Notes: generated by a model not told the origin, from the letters alone. A DNA stretch of 64,000 bases from Psychrobacillus glaciei (GCF_008973485.1 NZ_CP031223.1:2976001-3040000); one strand, 5' to 3'; shown: positions 1-9,969, counted from the first letter of the stretch. Program-made: numbers and translations.

Positions 1-601
1 TTGCTAAAAACATACTAGATGATGTATGTATTAATATAGGAACAAAAAGCAACATTTTATTTATTAGTTTCTTTTTAAAAAAAAATTCATTTAATAACGC
101 ATAAGCCAAAACCGTAATTGCAAAATAATACCGTATACCAGATATTGATTCAATTAATGGAAAGAAAGCAAAATAAAAAAAAATAAACAATTTAGTATAG
201 TAACTTTCAATCTTATACGTTTTAATATATTTATATAAAAGAAAAAAGAACAGACTATAACGAATTATTGTGATTAGAAAAGGTAACAATTCATTGTAAT
301 TTGTTCTAGCAACCATACTAAATAAAAATGATGTGATTATTTCATTCGAGTAATAAAAGGAAGTTCCATAAGATCGCATCAAATTAAGGATTTCATAATG
401 CCTATATAAATCTGTATATAGTGTTGGTTCATAATTAAAAGCAAAAATAGAAAATGAAATGATGGTAATAAATATACTTACCTTAAAGTTACTTTTATTA
501 TTTTTCACCCGGAATACTAAACTAACAAGAATCCAAAAAAAGGCGATAAAAATCCAACTAATTGCAAAATAATTTAGTATATACATGATATCCTTAAGCA
601 C
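1..601 (-). CDS. EpsG-like polysaccharide membrane protein (partial, runs off left edge)
   Basis: An open minus-strand frame continues past position 1, so only the N-terminal ~200 residues are visible. They are strongly hydrophobic, starting with a membrane segment (YILNYFAISWIFIAFF). A polar stretch follows, containing the DLYRHYEILN-type motif seen near the N-terminus of EpsG-family proteins, which are multi-pass proteins of exopolysaccharide loci. Two in-frame starts are possible: GTG at 601 behind AGAGGAAA, or ATG at 586 behind AAGGA. It follows the GT32-type transferase by about 20 bp and is the last visible gene of the EPS operon. A Wzy-type O-antigen polymerase is the alternative reading; the family call rests on context and topology. 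Confidence 0.6.
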   Translation of the reverse strand, partial: MLKDIMYILNYFAISWIFIAFFWILVSLVFRVKNNKSNFKVSIFITIISFSIFAFNYEPTLYTDLYRHYEILNLMRSYGTSFYYSNEIITSFLFSMVARTNYNELLPFLITIIRYSLFFFLLYKYIKTYKIESYYTKLFIFFYFAFFPLIESISGIRYYFAITVLAYALLNEFFFKKKLINKMLLFVPILIHTSSSMFLA

Positions 602-619
602 TCTAATTTCCTCTTTTAA

Positions 620-1333
620 TTATTTTTTAAGCTTTTTTATATAAGTTATTCCAAATAGATTTCGAATCCTCACCTTGATTTTACCAGGAAAATTTAGCCA
701 TGAACCAATATAGTGGTGAATGCAATATGAATTTTCAGTAATTTTATTGTTCTTTTGTTTCATACTATCTCCATAATCACTTGGACTGAAAAAGTCTTTG
801 GGGTATATATATAAATCTTCTTTTAACTTTTGGTACTTATTCTCTAAATTCAATCCATACTGATCTATTGTTGTTCTTGTAATATGAGTTACATTAGGGC
901 TTAAGTCAAAACTACCATCACTATGAATAAAAGATCTATTGTTATAATATTGTAATAGTTCTCTCGTCCATGGATGACCCTTTTGTGCGCCAATTATTGC
1001 GGTAGAAATATACGCAGTACTTTCAAAACCACAAAAAGCACTATGTTCTAGAAATTTATCAATTGGTTTAAGAATCTCCACATCAGTATCTAAGTAAACT
1101 CCTCCAAAATTATATAAAACATATATTCTTATATAATCGGATACAAATGCCCATTTTTTATTTTCGTATGCTTCTTTAACATATAAATTAGAATTAATAT
1201 TAAAGTTTTCTTCATTCCACTCAATTATTTCATAATCTATTAAATTTTCTTTCCAACTTTTTATACAATTCAATATTAATTCCGATTTTTGTCCTTTACC
1301 CATCCATACATAATGAATTTTTTTAGGAATCAT
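620..1333 (-). CDS. GT32-type glycosyltransferase with DXD sugar-binding motif
   Basis: 237 residues. The N-terminal IPKKIHYVWMG and the DTD motif at residues 82-84, within FGGVYLDTDVE, are the hallmarks of OCH1/capsular glycosyltransferases of family GT32, which use a nucleotide-sugar donor with a divalent metal at the DXD site. No signal peptide or membrane segment is seen, so a cytosolic enzyme adding a sugar to the lipid-linked repeat unit is inferred. The ATG has an AGGAG site and overlaps the TGA of the upstream GT2 gene in ATGA, so the two are translationally coupled. Donor and acceptor cannot be told from sequence. Confidence 0.85.
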   Translation of the reverse strand: MIPKKIHYVWMGKGQKSELILNCIKSWKENLIDYEIIEWNEENFNINSNLYVKEAYENKKWAFVSDYIRIYVLYNFGGVYLDTDVEILKPIDKFLEHSAFCGFESTAYISTAIIGAQKGHPWTRELLQYYNNRSFIHSDGSFDLSPNVTHITRTTIDQYGLNLENKYQKLKEDLYIYPKDFFSPSDYGDSMKQKNNKITENSYCIHHYIGSWLNFPGKIKVRIRNLFGITYIKKLKK

Positions 1334-2157
1334 TGTTTACTCCTTAGTATTCTCAAATAGAAAAATTTTCTCATCTTATTTGTTAACAAAACACGTGTTA
1401 CGAAGCAAATGATGATGTTGAATAAATATTCAAATACATTTATCAAATCACTTTTTAACATATAACCAAACAAATCTTTTTGGGTGGCAAAATATTTCCA
1501 TCCTCCTCTTCTCAAATAGGTTTCATTATTAATTCTCATTTTTACTAATGGCTCATTAATATTTTTGAAAATAAAACCATGCTGAACCATCCTTATCCAC
1601 AAATAATAATCTTCATTTAACAACCAATGTTGATAATTTCCTGCTTTAAGCACATCGGATTTTTTTAACATAACGCTTGGGTGAGACATCGGATTTCTAT
1701 ATTTAATCTGCTTCCTAATTTCCCTATTTTCAATTTTCACTTTTCTATAACTAACTGGATTACTTGGGTAATCAATAAACTCTTCTATTACTGTTCCAAC
1801 TACACTTATTTTTTTATCTTTATTAAATAAATCAAGTTGTCTTTCACATCTATTTTTATCAGCAATATCATCTGTGTCCATACGAGCAATTAGTTCATTC
1901 CTGCAGTTAGATAACCCAATATTTAAAGCTTTCCCTAATCCCACATTTTCATCTAACGAAATAACCTTAATAATGTCATTATCTTTAAACTCATCTATCA
2001 TTATCTCAAGTTGATCAGTTAATGGGCCATCTTTTATTAAAACAATTTCATCTGGTATAATACTTTGCTGTAACATACTTGATATACTTTCTCTTAGATA
2101 CTCGGGTTTTTCTTTATAGTAAACAGACATTAAAACGGAGTATTTTAAACTAACCAT
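1330..2157 (-). CDS. Family 2 glycosyltransferase
   Basis: 275 residues with the GT-A fold signature of GT2 enzymes: N-terminal SVLMSVYYKEKPEYL, then IVLIKDGP, and the metal-binding ARMDTDD at about residues 91-97. The acceptor-side motif NEDYYLWIRM lies in the second half. A hydrophobic stretch near the C-terminus (VFEYLFNIIICFVTRVLL) suggests membrane association. It is probably one of the transferases that assemble the exopolysaccharide repeat on the lipid carrier primed by the sugar transferase at 9.3-10 kb. About 250 bp separate it from the truncated acyltransferase upstream, and its ribosome site (GGGAGAG) lies unusually far from the ATG. Confidence 0.88.
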   Translation of the reverse strand: MVSLKYSVLMSVYYKEKPEYLRESISSMLQQSIIPDEIVLIKDGPLTDQLEIMIDEFKDNDIIKVISLDENVGLGKALNIGLSNCRNELIARMDTDDIADKNRCERQLDLFNKDKKISVVGTVIEEFIDYPSNPVSYRKVKIENREIRKQIKYRNPMSHPSVMLKKSDVLKAGNYQHWLLNEDYYLWIRMVQHGFIFKNINEPLVKMRINNETYLRRGGWKYFATQKDLFGYMLKSDLINVFEYLFNIIICFVTRVLLTNKMRKFFYLRILRSKQ

Positions 2158-2410
2158 AATGGTATCTTTGCTCTCCCGTTAATTATTTCCATACTTTCCC
2201 CTACAATAAATTATTAAAGTTTACATGGGAACTTTATAACTATAATTAGATACCCTAAAAGCCGATTCTATTAATTTATACGCTTGAGCAATCTGTATTA
2301 TTCTACGCAATATCAATTGAACCTAAAAAAGTTAATAATAGACTTTTTTGTCTTAGTAATATCATTTTTATTTATTGTGAGTTGTCAGAGCGCTCCCAGT
2401 TATCCACGGT

Positions 2411-3007
2411 TTACGGTTTTTCAAATTTTCTTTTAGATAGTCTCGTAGATAAACTCCATTCCTTTGTCCATAAAAAATTGCGATGCATTTTTGCATTTAC
2501 AGTATTTGTAGAAAAGATTATTATTCTAGTGTTTTCAAATTCAAAAGAAGGTGATTCTATTCGATAATCACGAAATTTCAAATTTCGAGCTATTAGATAT
2601 TCAGATAAGCTATCTATAGTACTAGAACTTTCTAATAACCCATGTAAGGAAACCACGATACTTTTTTTCAATCTAATTAATTCATCCAATGTGAACATAA
2701 TAGTTCTTTTCAGATCTACTTTCTTTACAATAAAATCCATATAATCGGCATCACTGTGACCTATAAAATGGAATACATAAGTAGATCGCTTTTTTTTAAC
2801 CTGAAATGGAAAAAACGCTATAATTCGGTTATGTTCCTTAACCGCATATATCTCTACTTTTTCTTGAAGTTCTTTTAATCTCCACCAATTACTAATAAAA
2901 ACGTATTCAATAAATGGATTATCATTTTTATTCTCTTCCAAAATAGCATTCCATTCTTTCTTGAATACTTCTAAATGCTTAAGTGTTTTAATCTGGATAA
3001 GCTCCAA
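2411..3007 (-). pseudogene. Truncated GNAT/FemAB-like acyltransferase
   Basis: 198 residues, TTG start behind AAAGGGGAATGG. The N-terminal two thirds resemble the CelD/BioF2-type acetyltransferase domain common in polysaccharide loci (NPFIEYVFISNWWRL; IIAFFPFQVKKK; FHFIGHSDADYMDF). Such proteins are usually about 330-370 residues. Here the reading frame turns into low-quality sequence after about residue 165 and stops, and the following 200 bp hold no continuation in one frame. I read it as a truncated, probably inactive gene. A short functional acyltransferase is the less likely alternative. It sits inside the EPS operon, where a full enzyme would acylate a sugar or amino-sugar. Confidence 0.55.
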
Positions 3008-3029
3008 ACCATTCCCCTTTCTAATTTGG

Positions 3030-3932
3030 TTACTTTTGATGTGTGTAATACTGAATGGTTTCTTTCAAACCTTCAGCAAAACTATAAGCTGGGGCCCACT
3101 CAAGTGATGCAATTGCTTTATCATTAGAGAGAACACTCCGCTCAATCTCTCCTTCTCTAAGTGATTCATAAACTGGTTCTACCTTCATACCCGTTAATTT
3201 AGCTATCTCTTTATATAATTTATGAATAGAGATTTCTATACCGGAACTAATATTACATACCCCTGTGAAATCAGACTGTATAGATTGTACACACGCCGCA
3301 GCTACATCCTTAACATAGATAAAATCTCTTGTTTGATTGCCATCATAAATAACTGGATTTTCTCCTTGTATTAATCGATGGATAAGATTTGTAATAACTC
3401 CATTTGGCTGCTTCGCGCCAAAAACATTAGAAAATCGTAATATACTGCTTTTTACTTCAAATAGTTTCTCGTAAAGCTGAGCATATTTTTCAGCAGTTAG
3501 TTTAGAAAGAGCATAAAAAGAGAGTGGAGAAAGTTTACTGTCTTCAAATACTGGAAATATAGTTGGATTACCATAGACTGCCGCTGTGGAAGCTATCACG
3601 CATTTTTTCACTTCATATTGTCTTGCATATCGTAAAATATTCAAAGTACCGAATAAATTTGCTTGGCAATCTTCTACCGGATTACTCATCGATTCGATAA
3701 CTGATGATTGTGCAGCCAAATGAATGACATAGTCTGGTTGTTCCATTTGAAAAACCGCCTCAATATCCTCTTGCGTAATATCTATTTCATAGAAGATAAC
3801 GTTTTCTGGTAGATTACTTAACTTTCCAGTAGATAAATTATCTACTGCTATAACGGAAATTTGTTGTTCTAATAATGCTTGTACGACGTAAGAACCGATA
3901 AAACCAGCTGCTCCTGTCACCATTACCTTCAA
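3030..3932 (-). CDS. NAD-dependent sugar epimerase/dehydratase (GalE-like)
   Basis: 300 residues, short-chain dehydrogenase of the extended type. A Rossmann motif GAAGFIGS lies at residues 7-14 and the catalytic Tyr-x-x-x-Lys at Y140/K144 (SFYALSK), with an STAAVYG stretch before it. GalE-like enzymes act on nucleotide sugars with bound NAD. The start is TTG with CGGAGGATATCCA upstream. It lies directly downstream of rfbB, so a role in making the nucleotide sugar for this polysaccharide is likely, either epimerising UDP-Glc/GlcNAc or processing a dTDP-sugar. The substrate is not determinable here. Confidence 0.85.
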   Translation of the reverse strand: MKVMVTGAAGFIGSYVVQALLEQQISVIAVDNLSTGKLSNLPENVIFYEIDITQEDIEAVFQMEQPDYVIHLAAQSSVIESMSNPVEDCQANLFGTLNILRYARQYEVKKCVIASTAAVYGNPTIFPVFEDSKLSPLSFYALSKLTAEKYAQLYEKLFEVKSSILRFSNVFGAKQPNGVITNLIHRLIQGENPVIYDGNQTRDFIYVKDVAAACVQSIQSDFTGVCNISSGIEISIHKLYKEIAKLTGMKVEPVYESLREGEIERSVLSNDKAIASLEWAPAYSFAEGLKETIQYYTHQK

Positions 3933-3965
3933 TGGATATCCTCCGATTCAATTAAATTTCGATAC

Positions 3966-4967
3966 CTATAAATCATTTTTGCTTACATTATCTAAATACC
4001 AATGAATTGTCTCTACAATACCTTCTTCAAAAGAGTAAGAAGGGAACCAGCTCAATTCTTTACTTATTTTAGAATTATCTACAGCATACCTCCTATCATG
4101 TCCAAGACGGTCTTGTACAAATTCAATTAAACTCTCACTCTTATTTAAAGCATTTAGAATTAGTTTAACGATTTCAATATTTTCTTTTTCATTGTTTCCA
4201 CCGACGTTGGACACTTCCCCAATACTTCCATTATGGAGGACGGTTTCTATAGCTGAGCAGTGGTCTTCCACATGCAACCAATCCCTAACCTGTTTACCAT
4301 CCCCGTATACCGGTAGGGGGATATCATTTATTGCATGATGGATCATTAGTGGTATTAACTTTTCAGAATGTTGGTACGGACCATAATTATTGGAACATCT
4401 TGTCGTAACTACTGGTAGCTTAAATGTTTCATAATAAGCTCTAACCATCATGTCTGCAGAAGCTTTAGATGCAGAATAAGGACTATTTGGAGAGAGGTTT
4501 GTCTCTTCTGTAAAATATCCATCTTTCCCTAAAGTACCGTATACTTCATCCGTAGAAATGTGAACAAATTTAACATTTTCTTTATATTCGGTGCAATACT
4601 TGTCTGTTTGATCGACCTTCCAATACTGTTTTGCTGTATCCAACAAAGCTTGCGTTCCTAAAACATTTGTATTCAAAAAGATTTCGGGATCATCAATGCT
4701 TTTGTCCACATGGGATTCAGCTGCAAAATGGGTAACGATTTGAATATCGTATTGATGAAAGAGTTTATTTAATAGTTCTCGATCTCGAATATCTCCTTTA
4801 ATAAAACGATATTTTTCTGAGTGTTCAATACCGTTTAAATTTTGGACACTTCCAGCATATGTCAATAGATCTAGATTAACTATGGTATAATTGTATTTTG
4901 ATAACATATATCGAATAAAATTTGATCCGATAAATCCTGCTCCACCTGTAACTAAAATATTCATCAT
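3966..4967 (-). CDS. rfbB: dTDP-glucose 4,6-dehydratase
   Basis: 333 residues with full-length RmlB features: NAD-binding GGAGFIGS at residues 8-15, HFAAESHVDKSI, the catalytic triad region HISTDEVYG, PYSASKAS with the YxxxK pair, and RDWLHVEDHC. It converts dTDP-glucose to dTDP-4-keto-6-deoxyglucose in the cytosol, using the product of the adjacent rfbA. No rmlC or rmlD is visible; instead a (broken) sugar aminotransferase lies upstream. The pathway therefore seems to have led to a dTDP-amino-deoxysugar rather than rhamnose. The ATG has an AAAGGAG site. Only 8 bp separate it from rfbA. Confidence 0.95.
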   Translation of the reverse strand: MMNILVTGGAGFIGSNFIRYMLSKYNYTIVNLDLLTYAGSVQNLNGIEHSEKYRFIKGDIRDRELLNKLFHQYDIQIVTHFAAESHVDKSIDDPEIFLNTNVLGTQALLDTAKQYWKVDQTDKYCTEYKENVKFVHISTDEVYGTLGKDGYFTEETNLSPNSPYSASKASADMMVRAYYETFKLPVVTTRCSNNYGPYQHSEKLIPLMIHHAINDIPLPVYGDGKQVRDWLHVEDHCSAIETVLHNGSIGEVSNVGGNNEKENIEIVKLILNALNKSESLIEFVQDRLGHDRRYAVDNSKISKELSWFPSYSFEEGIVETIHWYLDNVSKNDL

Positions 4968-4975
4968 AATCTCCT

Positions 4976-5851
4976 TTATCCTCTCTTGGAATTCGCAACA
5001 TCAACCAAATACTTGCCGTAATTTGTCTTCATTAACGGTACAGCCAGTTGTAGTAATTGTTGCCTAGATATATAATTCCTACGAAATGCAATTTCCTCAA
5101 TACACGAAACGTATAATCCTTGGCGATTTTGAATAGCTTCCACAAAATTGGATGCTTTAAGTAGTGACTCATGAGTACCTGTATCGAGCCACGCTAAGCC
5201 CCTCCCCATAATTTTCACTTTCAATTCTCCTTTACGAAGATATTCGTCAATTACAGAAGTAATTTCTACTTCCCCTCTATCAGAAGGTTTTACTTTTTTT
5301 GCGATTTTCGTAACTTCATTATCAAAAAAATATAAACCAGGTATTGCATAGGAAGACTTTGGATCACTTGGTTTTTCTTCAATGGAAATTGCATTTTTCT
5401 TCTCGTCCACTTCTACAACGCCATATGCTCTTGGGTCTTTCACGAAACAACCAAAAATCATTGCACCTTTTGATAAGTTCGCTGCTTCCTGCACTGTGTT
5501 ACCAAAATCTGAACCATAGAAGATATTGTCTCCTAACACTAAAGCAACCGAAGATTCAGCTATAAATTCCTCTCCGATTAGAAAAGCTTCAGCCAAACCC
5601 CTAGGACTTTCCTGAATAGCATATTGCAATTTCATGCCAAGCTTACTTCCATCTCCTAATAATTCTTCAAAACTTTCAATATCTCTATTAGTTGATATGA
5701 TTAATATTTCTCTAATTCCTGCAAGCATTAATACTGATAGTGGGTAATAAATCATTGGTTTATCATAAATTGGTAGCATTTGCTTTGAAATTGCTTTTGT
5801 GAGTGGATATAACCTTGTACCTAATCCTCCTGCTAAAATTATTCCTTTCAT
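4976..5851 (-). CDS. rfbA: Glucose-1-phosphate thymidylyltransferase
   Basis: 291 residues, the normal RmlA length. The nucleotidyltransferase signature GGLGTRL is followed by [16 protein letters not shown]. Further landmarks are [11 protein letters not shown] and the product-site region EEKPSDPKS. It joins glucose-1-phosphate and dTTP to give dTDP-glucose, feeding RfbB next door. The ATG overlaps the end of the upstream aminotransferase pseudogene (restored frame ends ATATGA), showing that the two were originally translationally coupled. With that gene broken, rfbA must rely on its own ribosome site. Confidence 0.96.
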   Translation of the reverse strand: MKGIILAGGLGTRLYPLTKAISKQMLPIYDKPMIYYPLSVLMLAGIREILIISTNRDIESFEELLGDGSKLGMKLQYAIQESPRGLAEAFLIGEEFIAESSVALVLGDNIFYGSDFGNTVQEAANLSKGAMIFGCFVKDPRAYGVVEVDEKKNAISIEEKPSDPKSSYAIPGLYFFDNEVTKIAKKVKPSDRGEVEITSVIDEYLRKGELKVKIMGRGLAWLDTGTHESLLKASNFVEAIQNRQGLYVSCIEEIAFRRNYISRQQLLQLAVPLMKTNYGKYLVDVANSKRG

Positions 5852-6962
5852 ATAAAGTTCCGAATCACTTTACAGATTTTCTCCACTGACTCTATTTCTA
5901 AATCTCCATAGAATGGCATAACCAATACTTGTGTAACTGCTTTTGTGCTTGCGGAAGATTTTCTTTTCGAGCAGATTCCAAATGCTCGTACCATTGAAAA
6001 TCACTACATAGAGGATAGAAATACTTACGTGTAAACACGTTATACTTTTTTAGTTCCTCATGTAGCCAATCTCGTGATTTGCCGTATATTTCTTCATCTA
6101 TTTGGATGACTAAATACTGATAGCTGCTATTATCCAATTCTAATTTCGTCAGCACGTTTATCCCGGGTGTGCTTGCCATATTCTGTTCGTATGCTCGTTT
6201 AATTTCATGTCTTTTCCTACATTCCGTTTCAACCAATTTCAACACTTCTATACCGATTACGGATTGAACTTCATTCAGCTTTGCATTTAGTCCAGACAAT
6301 ACAACCTCTTCTGGGTTTGCTATTCCAAAATTTTTAAGCAAGTTTAATTTCTCTACTAAACTTTCATCTTTGAAAGCTAATGCCCCGCCTTCTACCGTAT
6401 TAAAAAGTTTAGTGGCATGAAAACTAAACATCGTCATATCTCCAAACTTTCCGATTGGCTGATTGTTAATGGTAGTTCCAAAAGTATGAGCACCGTCATA
6501 AATTACTTTCAATTTATATTTATTTGCTATTAATTGAATTTGATCCACATCACATGGATTTCCGAATGTGTGAACTCCTAAAATAGCAGAAGTTTTATCT
6601 GTGATGAGTGATTCGATTTTTGCGGCATTTAGAGTAAGTGTAGTGGGATCTATATCACAAAATACAGGGGTTAAGTTATTCCAGTCGAGCGCCTGAACCG
6701 TTGCAGGGAAAGTAAATGGAGTCGTAATGACTTCGCCTGTAAGATTTAAAGCTTTTATTCCTAAAAGTATTGCGGATGTTCCATTATTAAATAAGGATAA
6801 ATTTTAGACTTGTAAGTACTTTTTTAATTGTTCCTCTAACCTAAATTGCTGTGGACTATTATTCGTGAGCCATTTACTTTCCCATACTTCAGGCAATCCG
6901 TTATAGACATTTTGAAGATTTGGAAGCAGTGGTCTTGTTATATAAATAGGTTCTTTAAACAT
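5848..6962 (-). pseudogene. DegT/DnrJ/EryC1-type sugar aminotransferase, broken by a nonsense codon and a frameshift
   Basis: Reading from the ATG at 6962, the protein begins MFKEPIYITRPLLPN and runs to QLKKYLQV, then hits TAA, then continues in the same frame as NLSLFNNGTSAILLG. The family normally has Lys or a similar residue there, so AAA to TAA is the simplest event. The PLP-lysine region FSFHATKLFN is intact. Near the 3' end the frame slips at a CAAAAGCAG stretch; after a one-base correction the tail reads AVTQVLVMPFYGDLEI and ends at TGA overlapping rfbA. Two separate lesions argue against one sequencing error. The intact ancestor would have put an amino group on the dTDP-4-keto sugar made by RfbAB. 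Confidence 0.88.
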
Positions 6963-7017
6963 AATTTCGATGATTAATAGCCTCCTCCAGATGATAATTT
7001 ATCTATTTATCACTTTA

Positions 7018-7716
7018 TTACTCGTAATATTGGTAATAGTAATGATCCTTCTCAAGTTTATAGTTGTTAAGAATTGTCCCGATTATGTTTGCCTTCGAAG
7101 CTTGGAGTACTTCTTTAGCTTTTACCAGGTTCCTTTTCTCCGCTTTACCTGAACTAATGACAAGTATAGTACCATCACATTTATTTGAAAGAATCTGTGC
7201 ATCCGAAACGGAAAGAACTGGAGGAGCATCGAAAATAATCATGTCATATTTCTCTCTTATTTCTTTCACAAAAATATCCATTAAACTCGTTCCAAGAATT
7301 TCTGCAGGATTGGATGGTATTGGTCCACATGTAATTAGATCTAGTCCATTTAATCCAGATTCTTTTACTATCTGTTCAAAATTCCAACGACTCGTTAGTA
7401 AGTTGGTCAATCCTGGAGAGATTGATTTGTGAAATGTATAATGCATTGTCGGCTTTCTTAGATCTGCATCAATGAGTAACACCTTTTTTCCTTCTTGCGC
7501 GAAAACAATTGCAACGTTTGCTGCGATTGTGGACTTACCTTCTCCTATGGATGAAGAAGTAAAGAGAAGCGTTTTGAGTTCCCTATCTGGCATGGAGAAA
7601 TTGATATTTGTCCGAACTGTTCGAAACTGTTCTGAAATAATTGATTTGGGATTAGCGATTGTCACAAGCTTTCGTACAGCTACTTGTTTCATTTTCTTTC
7701 TCTTTTTTTTAAACAC
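7018..7716 (-). CDS. Tyrosine-protein kinase of the CpsD/YwqD type
   Basis: 232 residues, a bacterial tyrosine (BY) kinase. Walker A (SSIGEGKST, about residues 55-63), Walker A' (LLIDADLRKP, 80-89) and Walker B (MIIFDAPPV) are all present. The C-terminus carries the tyrosine cluster DHYYYQYYE that is autophosphorylated. In Firmicutes the kinase domain is separate from its membrane activator, which is the adjacent YwqC-like gene. Together with the upstream phosphatase it controls polysaccharide chain length and export. GTG start, AGAGGGG site. Confidence 0.93.
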   Translation of the reverse strand: MFKKKRKKMKQVAVRKLVTIANPKSIISEQFRTVRTNINFSMPDRELKTLLFTSSSIGEGKSTIAANVAIVFAQEGKKVLLIDADLRKPTMHYTFHKSISPGLTNLLTSRWNFEQIVKESGLNGLDLITCGPIPSNPAEILGTSLMDIFVKEIREKYDMIIFDAPPVLSVSDAQILSNKCDGTILVISSGKAEKRNLVKAKEVLQASKANIIGTILNNYKLEKDHYYYQYYE

Positions 7717-7742
7717 GCTTGGATCCCCTCTTTCTATTGGTG

Positions 7743-8450
7743 CTAGTCAATTCTTTTGTTCTTTCCTATTTTTTTATAAGAAATCGGACTAATGAGTCCT
7801 AGAAGAGGTAATCCTAGCAGTTCTTCAATATCCTCTTCTGTTTTAACTGCCGTGTCTAAAAACTCTAAGAGAAATGTTATCCCGATACCAAGCATTAATC
7901 CAATGACTGCTGCTATTGCAAGATTAAGGATAGGTTTAGGTTTAATAGGAGATATATTCTTTGTGAAAACTGCTTGTGAGAGAATATTGACGTTATCCAC
8001 ATTCATCAGTGTTCGTATTTCTTCTTGAAACACTACGGCCGTCATATTCGCGATATCAATTGCTTTTTGCAACTCTGGATCTTCAACTCTAACGTTAATA
8101 ACTTGTGAGTTTTGCTCACTATTAACAGTTATTTTGGTATTAAGTAAAGCCGGTGTTGAATTTAAATTCAATTTATCGATTACCTTTGAAAGTATAACTG
8201 GGCTTTTTATTATGACATTATATGTGTTGATTAATTGAAGATTTGTTTCAATGTCTTGACTGTTAAACTTATTTTGAATAAATTCCTTCTGATTTATGAG
8301 AATTTGTGTTGAAGCTTGATAAATCGGTGTCAGAAAGAAGTAGCTAGTTGTTCCTGCAATTGTTAATGCTATGAAGAGTGTACTAAAAATGAGGACAATC
8401 CGTTTCTTAACTATCTTAAAAATTTCATGTAAACTAATTGTTTCCTCCAT
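7743..8450 (-). CDS. Wzz/YwqC-type polysaccharide chain-length modulator and kinase activator
   Basis: 235 residues with two membrane segments: one near residues 18-40 (IVLIFSTLFIALTIAGTTSYFF) and one near 178-198, before a short cytosolic tail ending in basic residues. The extracellular part holds the Wzz signature (TPIYQASTQILINQ). This topology fits CapA/YwqC proteins, whose tail stimulates the partner tyrosine kinase encoded 26 bp downstream. ATG with GGGGGAAAC site. Confidence 0.92.
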   Translation of the reverse strand: MEETISLHEIFKIVKKRIVLIFSTLFIALTIAGTTSYFFLTPIYQASTQILINQKEFIQNKFNSQDIETNLQLINTYNVIIKSPVILSKVIDKLNLNSTPALLNTKITVNSEQNSQVINVRVEDPELQKAIDIANMTAVVFQEEIRTLMNVDNVNILSQAVFTKNISPIKPKPILNLAIAAVIGLMLGIGITFLLEFLDTAVKTEEDIEELLGLPLLGLISPISYKKIGKNKRID

Positions 8451-8498
8451 AATAGTTTCCCCCTAGCGCTCGTCCATTATAATAGTTCAACTTTTCAT

Positions 8499-9257
8499 TC
8501 ATAAATGACGGCTTTTTTTGAAACCGACTGGTGGCAAAGGTAGAAACTCTGTACCAAATAGGACGTGTTTTGCATTTTCACTAAAGTAAGTCACATGACT
8601 TTCAGAAAATTTTTTCTCTACATATTGGTATGCTTTTTTTAACAAAAATGGTCTTTTTACATAATGATGTGCATCAGAGGAAATAAAATGCACTAAATTG
8701 TGTTTGATTAATTTCTTGGTGTACATTTTTAAACTTCTCCCATTTGCTCCAATTAAACTCGAAGCTGTAATTTGGATAAGAGCTCCTTTATTTACAAACT
8801 CATATAGCAATTGTTTGTTTCTTCTTAGTTCAGAATTTCTTTCTGGATGTGCAATAATTGGAATGTATCCTTTCAGTTGGATCTGATAAAAGGATTCTAA
8901 AGTTTGAGCAGGAATATGGTTGTAAGGTAATTCTATTAATATATATTTGCCACTGTTTGCCAAGGTTAATAAATTATTATCTAAATCTTCAAGAATATTC
9001 GGAGTTAAATGGATTTCTTGCCCAGGAAGAATTTTCACAGGAATATTTTTGTTGGATAGCTCTCTAAATATACTTGCTACTGCTTCTTTCACTACTATAG
9101 AAGAGTTCATATATTTTCCATTCAAATGATGCGGAGTAGCAATTATATGTGTTACCCCATTTGCAACTGCATTTGCAGCTAGTAATATTGCTTCCTCCAT
9201 GGACTGTGCTCCGTCATCTAGTCCTGGTAAAATGTGATTATGGATATCTACAAGCAC
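8499..9257 (-). CDS. Tyrosine-protein phosphatase of the CpsB/YwqE (PHP) type
   Basis: 252 residues. The metal-binding PHP motifs are in order: DIHNHILPGLDDG (residues 4-16), IATPHH, PGQEIHL, IIAHPERN and SSDAHH near residue 195. These ligate the metals that drive dephosphorylation of the C-terminal tyrosines of the cognate kinase. GTG start with AAAAGGAG. The gene order phosphatase-modulator-kinase on one strand matches the usual regulatory block of Gram-positive capsule operons, though here the block follows the priming transferase. Confidence 0.93.
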   Translation of the reverse strand: MLVDIHNHILPGLDDGAQSMEEAILLAANAVANGVTHIIATPHHLNGKYMNSSIVVKEAVASIFRELSNKNIPVKILPGQEIHLTPNILEDLDNNLLTLANSGKYILIELPYNHIPAQTLESFYQIQLKGYIPIIAHPERNSELRRNKQLLYEFVNKGALIQITASSLIGANGRSLKMYTKKLIKHNLVHFISSDAHHYVKRPFLLKKAYQYVEKKFSESHVTYFSENAKHVLFGTEFLPLPPVGFKKSRHL

Positions 9258-9315
9258 TTCTACTACTCCTTTTGAAAAATTATTAAAATATATAACTTGT
9301 CCATGTAGCCCATCC

Positions 9316-9969
9316 TCAATGGGCCCCCTTTCCTGTAATAACGATTAGAATAGTTCTTATTACAATCTTTATATCTAGCAAAAATGAACAATGATGCACA
9401 TAATACAAATCATGCACTACTTTTTCTCCATGAGTAATTTGAGATCTACCATGAACTTGGGCATATCCCGTAATTCCTGGCTTGACGAGAAGTCGTTTCT
9501 TTTGTTCGTTAGAGTAGCAATTTGTTATTTCTACCATTTCAGGTCGAGGTCCTATAAAACTCATATCCCCTTTAAGTACATTCCATAATTGAGGAATTTC
9601 ATCTATGCTGAACTTCCTATATATTTTTCCTAAGGTTGTAATGTTTAAATGATCCGGTTTAGCAAATGAAAAGTCCTTTGGTACTTCATCTAGCCATTCA
9701 TATTGATGACTGCTTGATTCCTCTGATTCTGTATCCATTGTTCGAAATTTCCAAATGGTAAAAGAAGCATTGTTTATACCAGCTCTTGCTTGTTTAAATA
9801 AGATAGGTCTTCCAGAAAACAGGAGCAGAATAATAGAAAAAAGAAATAGTAGTGGAGTACAAACAATCAGCAACAACATGCTCCCTAAGATATCCAGGCA
9901 TCTTTTTCCAATACGTTGATACAAGTAATGGTTAGTTTGCTGAAACATCATGTTTTTAATATTTACCAA
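9316..9969 (-). CDS. Undecaprenyl-phosphate sugar phosphotransferase (bacterial sugar transferase family)
   Basis: One N-terminal membrane segment (ILGSMLLLIVCTPLLFLFSI) precedes the conserved catalytic domain: KFRTM, SIDEIPQLWNVLKGDMSFIGPRPE, KPGITGYAQVHGRS and LYYVHHCSFLLDIKI. This family moves a sugar-1-phosphate onto undecaprenyl phosphate and starts repeat-unit assembly. I place the start at TTG 9969, which has AAAGGAG eight bases upstream; the ATG at 9993 has no ribosome site at proper distance. It is the first gene of the EPS operon. Confidence 0.92.
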   Translation of the reverse strand: MVNIKNMMFQQTNHYLYQRIGKRCLDILGSMLLLIVCTPLLFLFSIILLLFSGRPILFKQARAGINNASFTIWKFRTMDTESEESSSHQYEWLDEVPKDFSFAKPDHLNITTLGKIYRKFSIDEIPQLWNVLKGDMSFIGPRPEMVEITNCYSNEQKKRLLVKPGITGYAQVHGRSQITHGEKVVHDLYYVHHCSFLLDIKIVIRTILIVITGKGAH

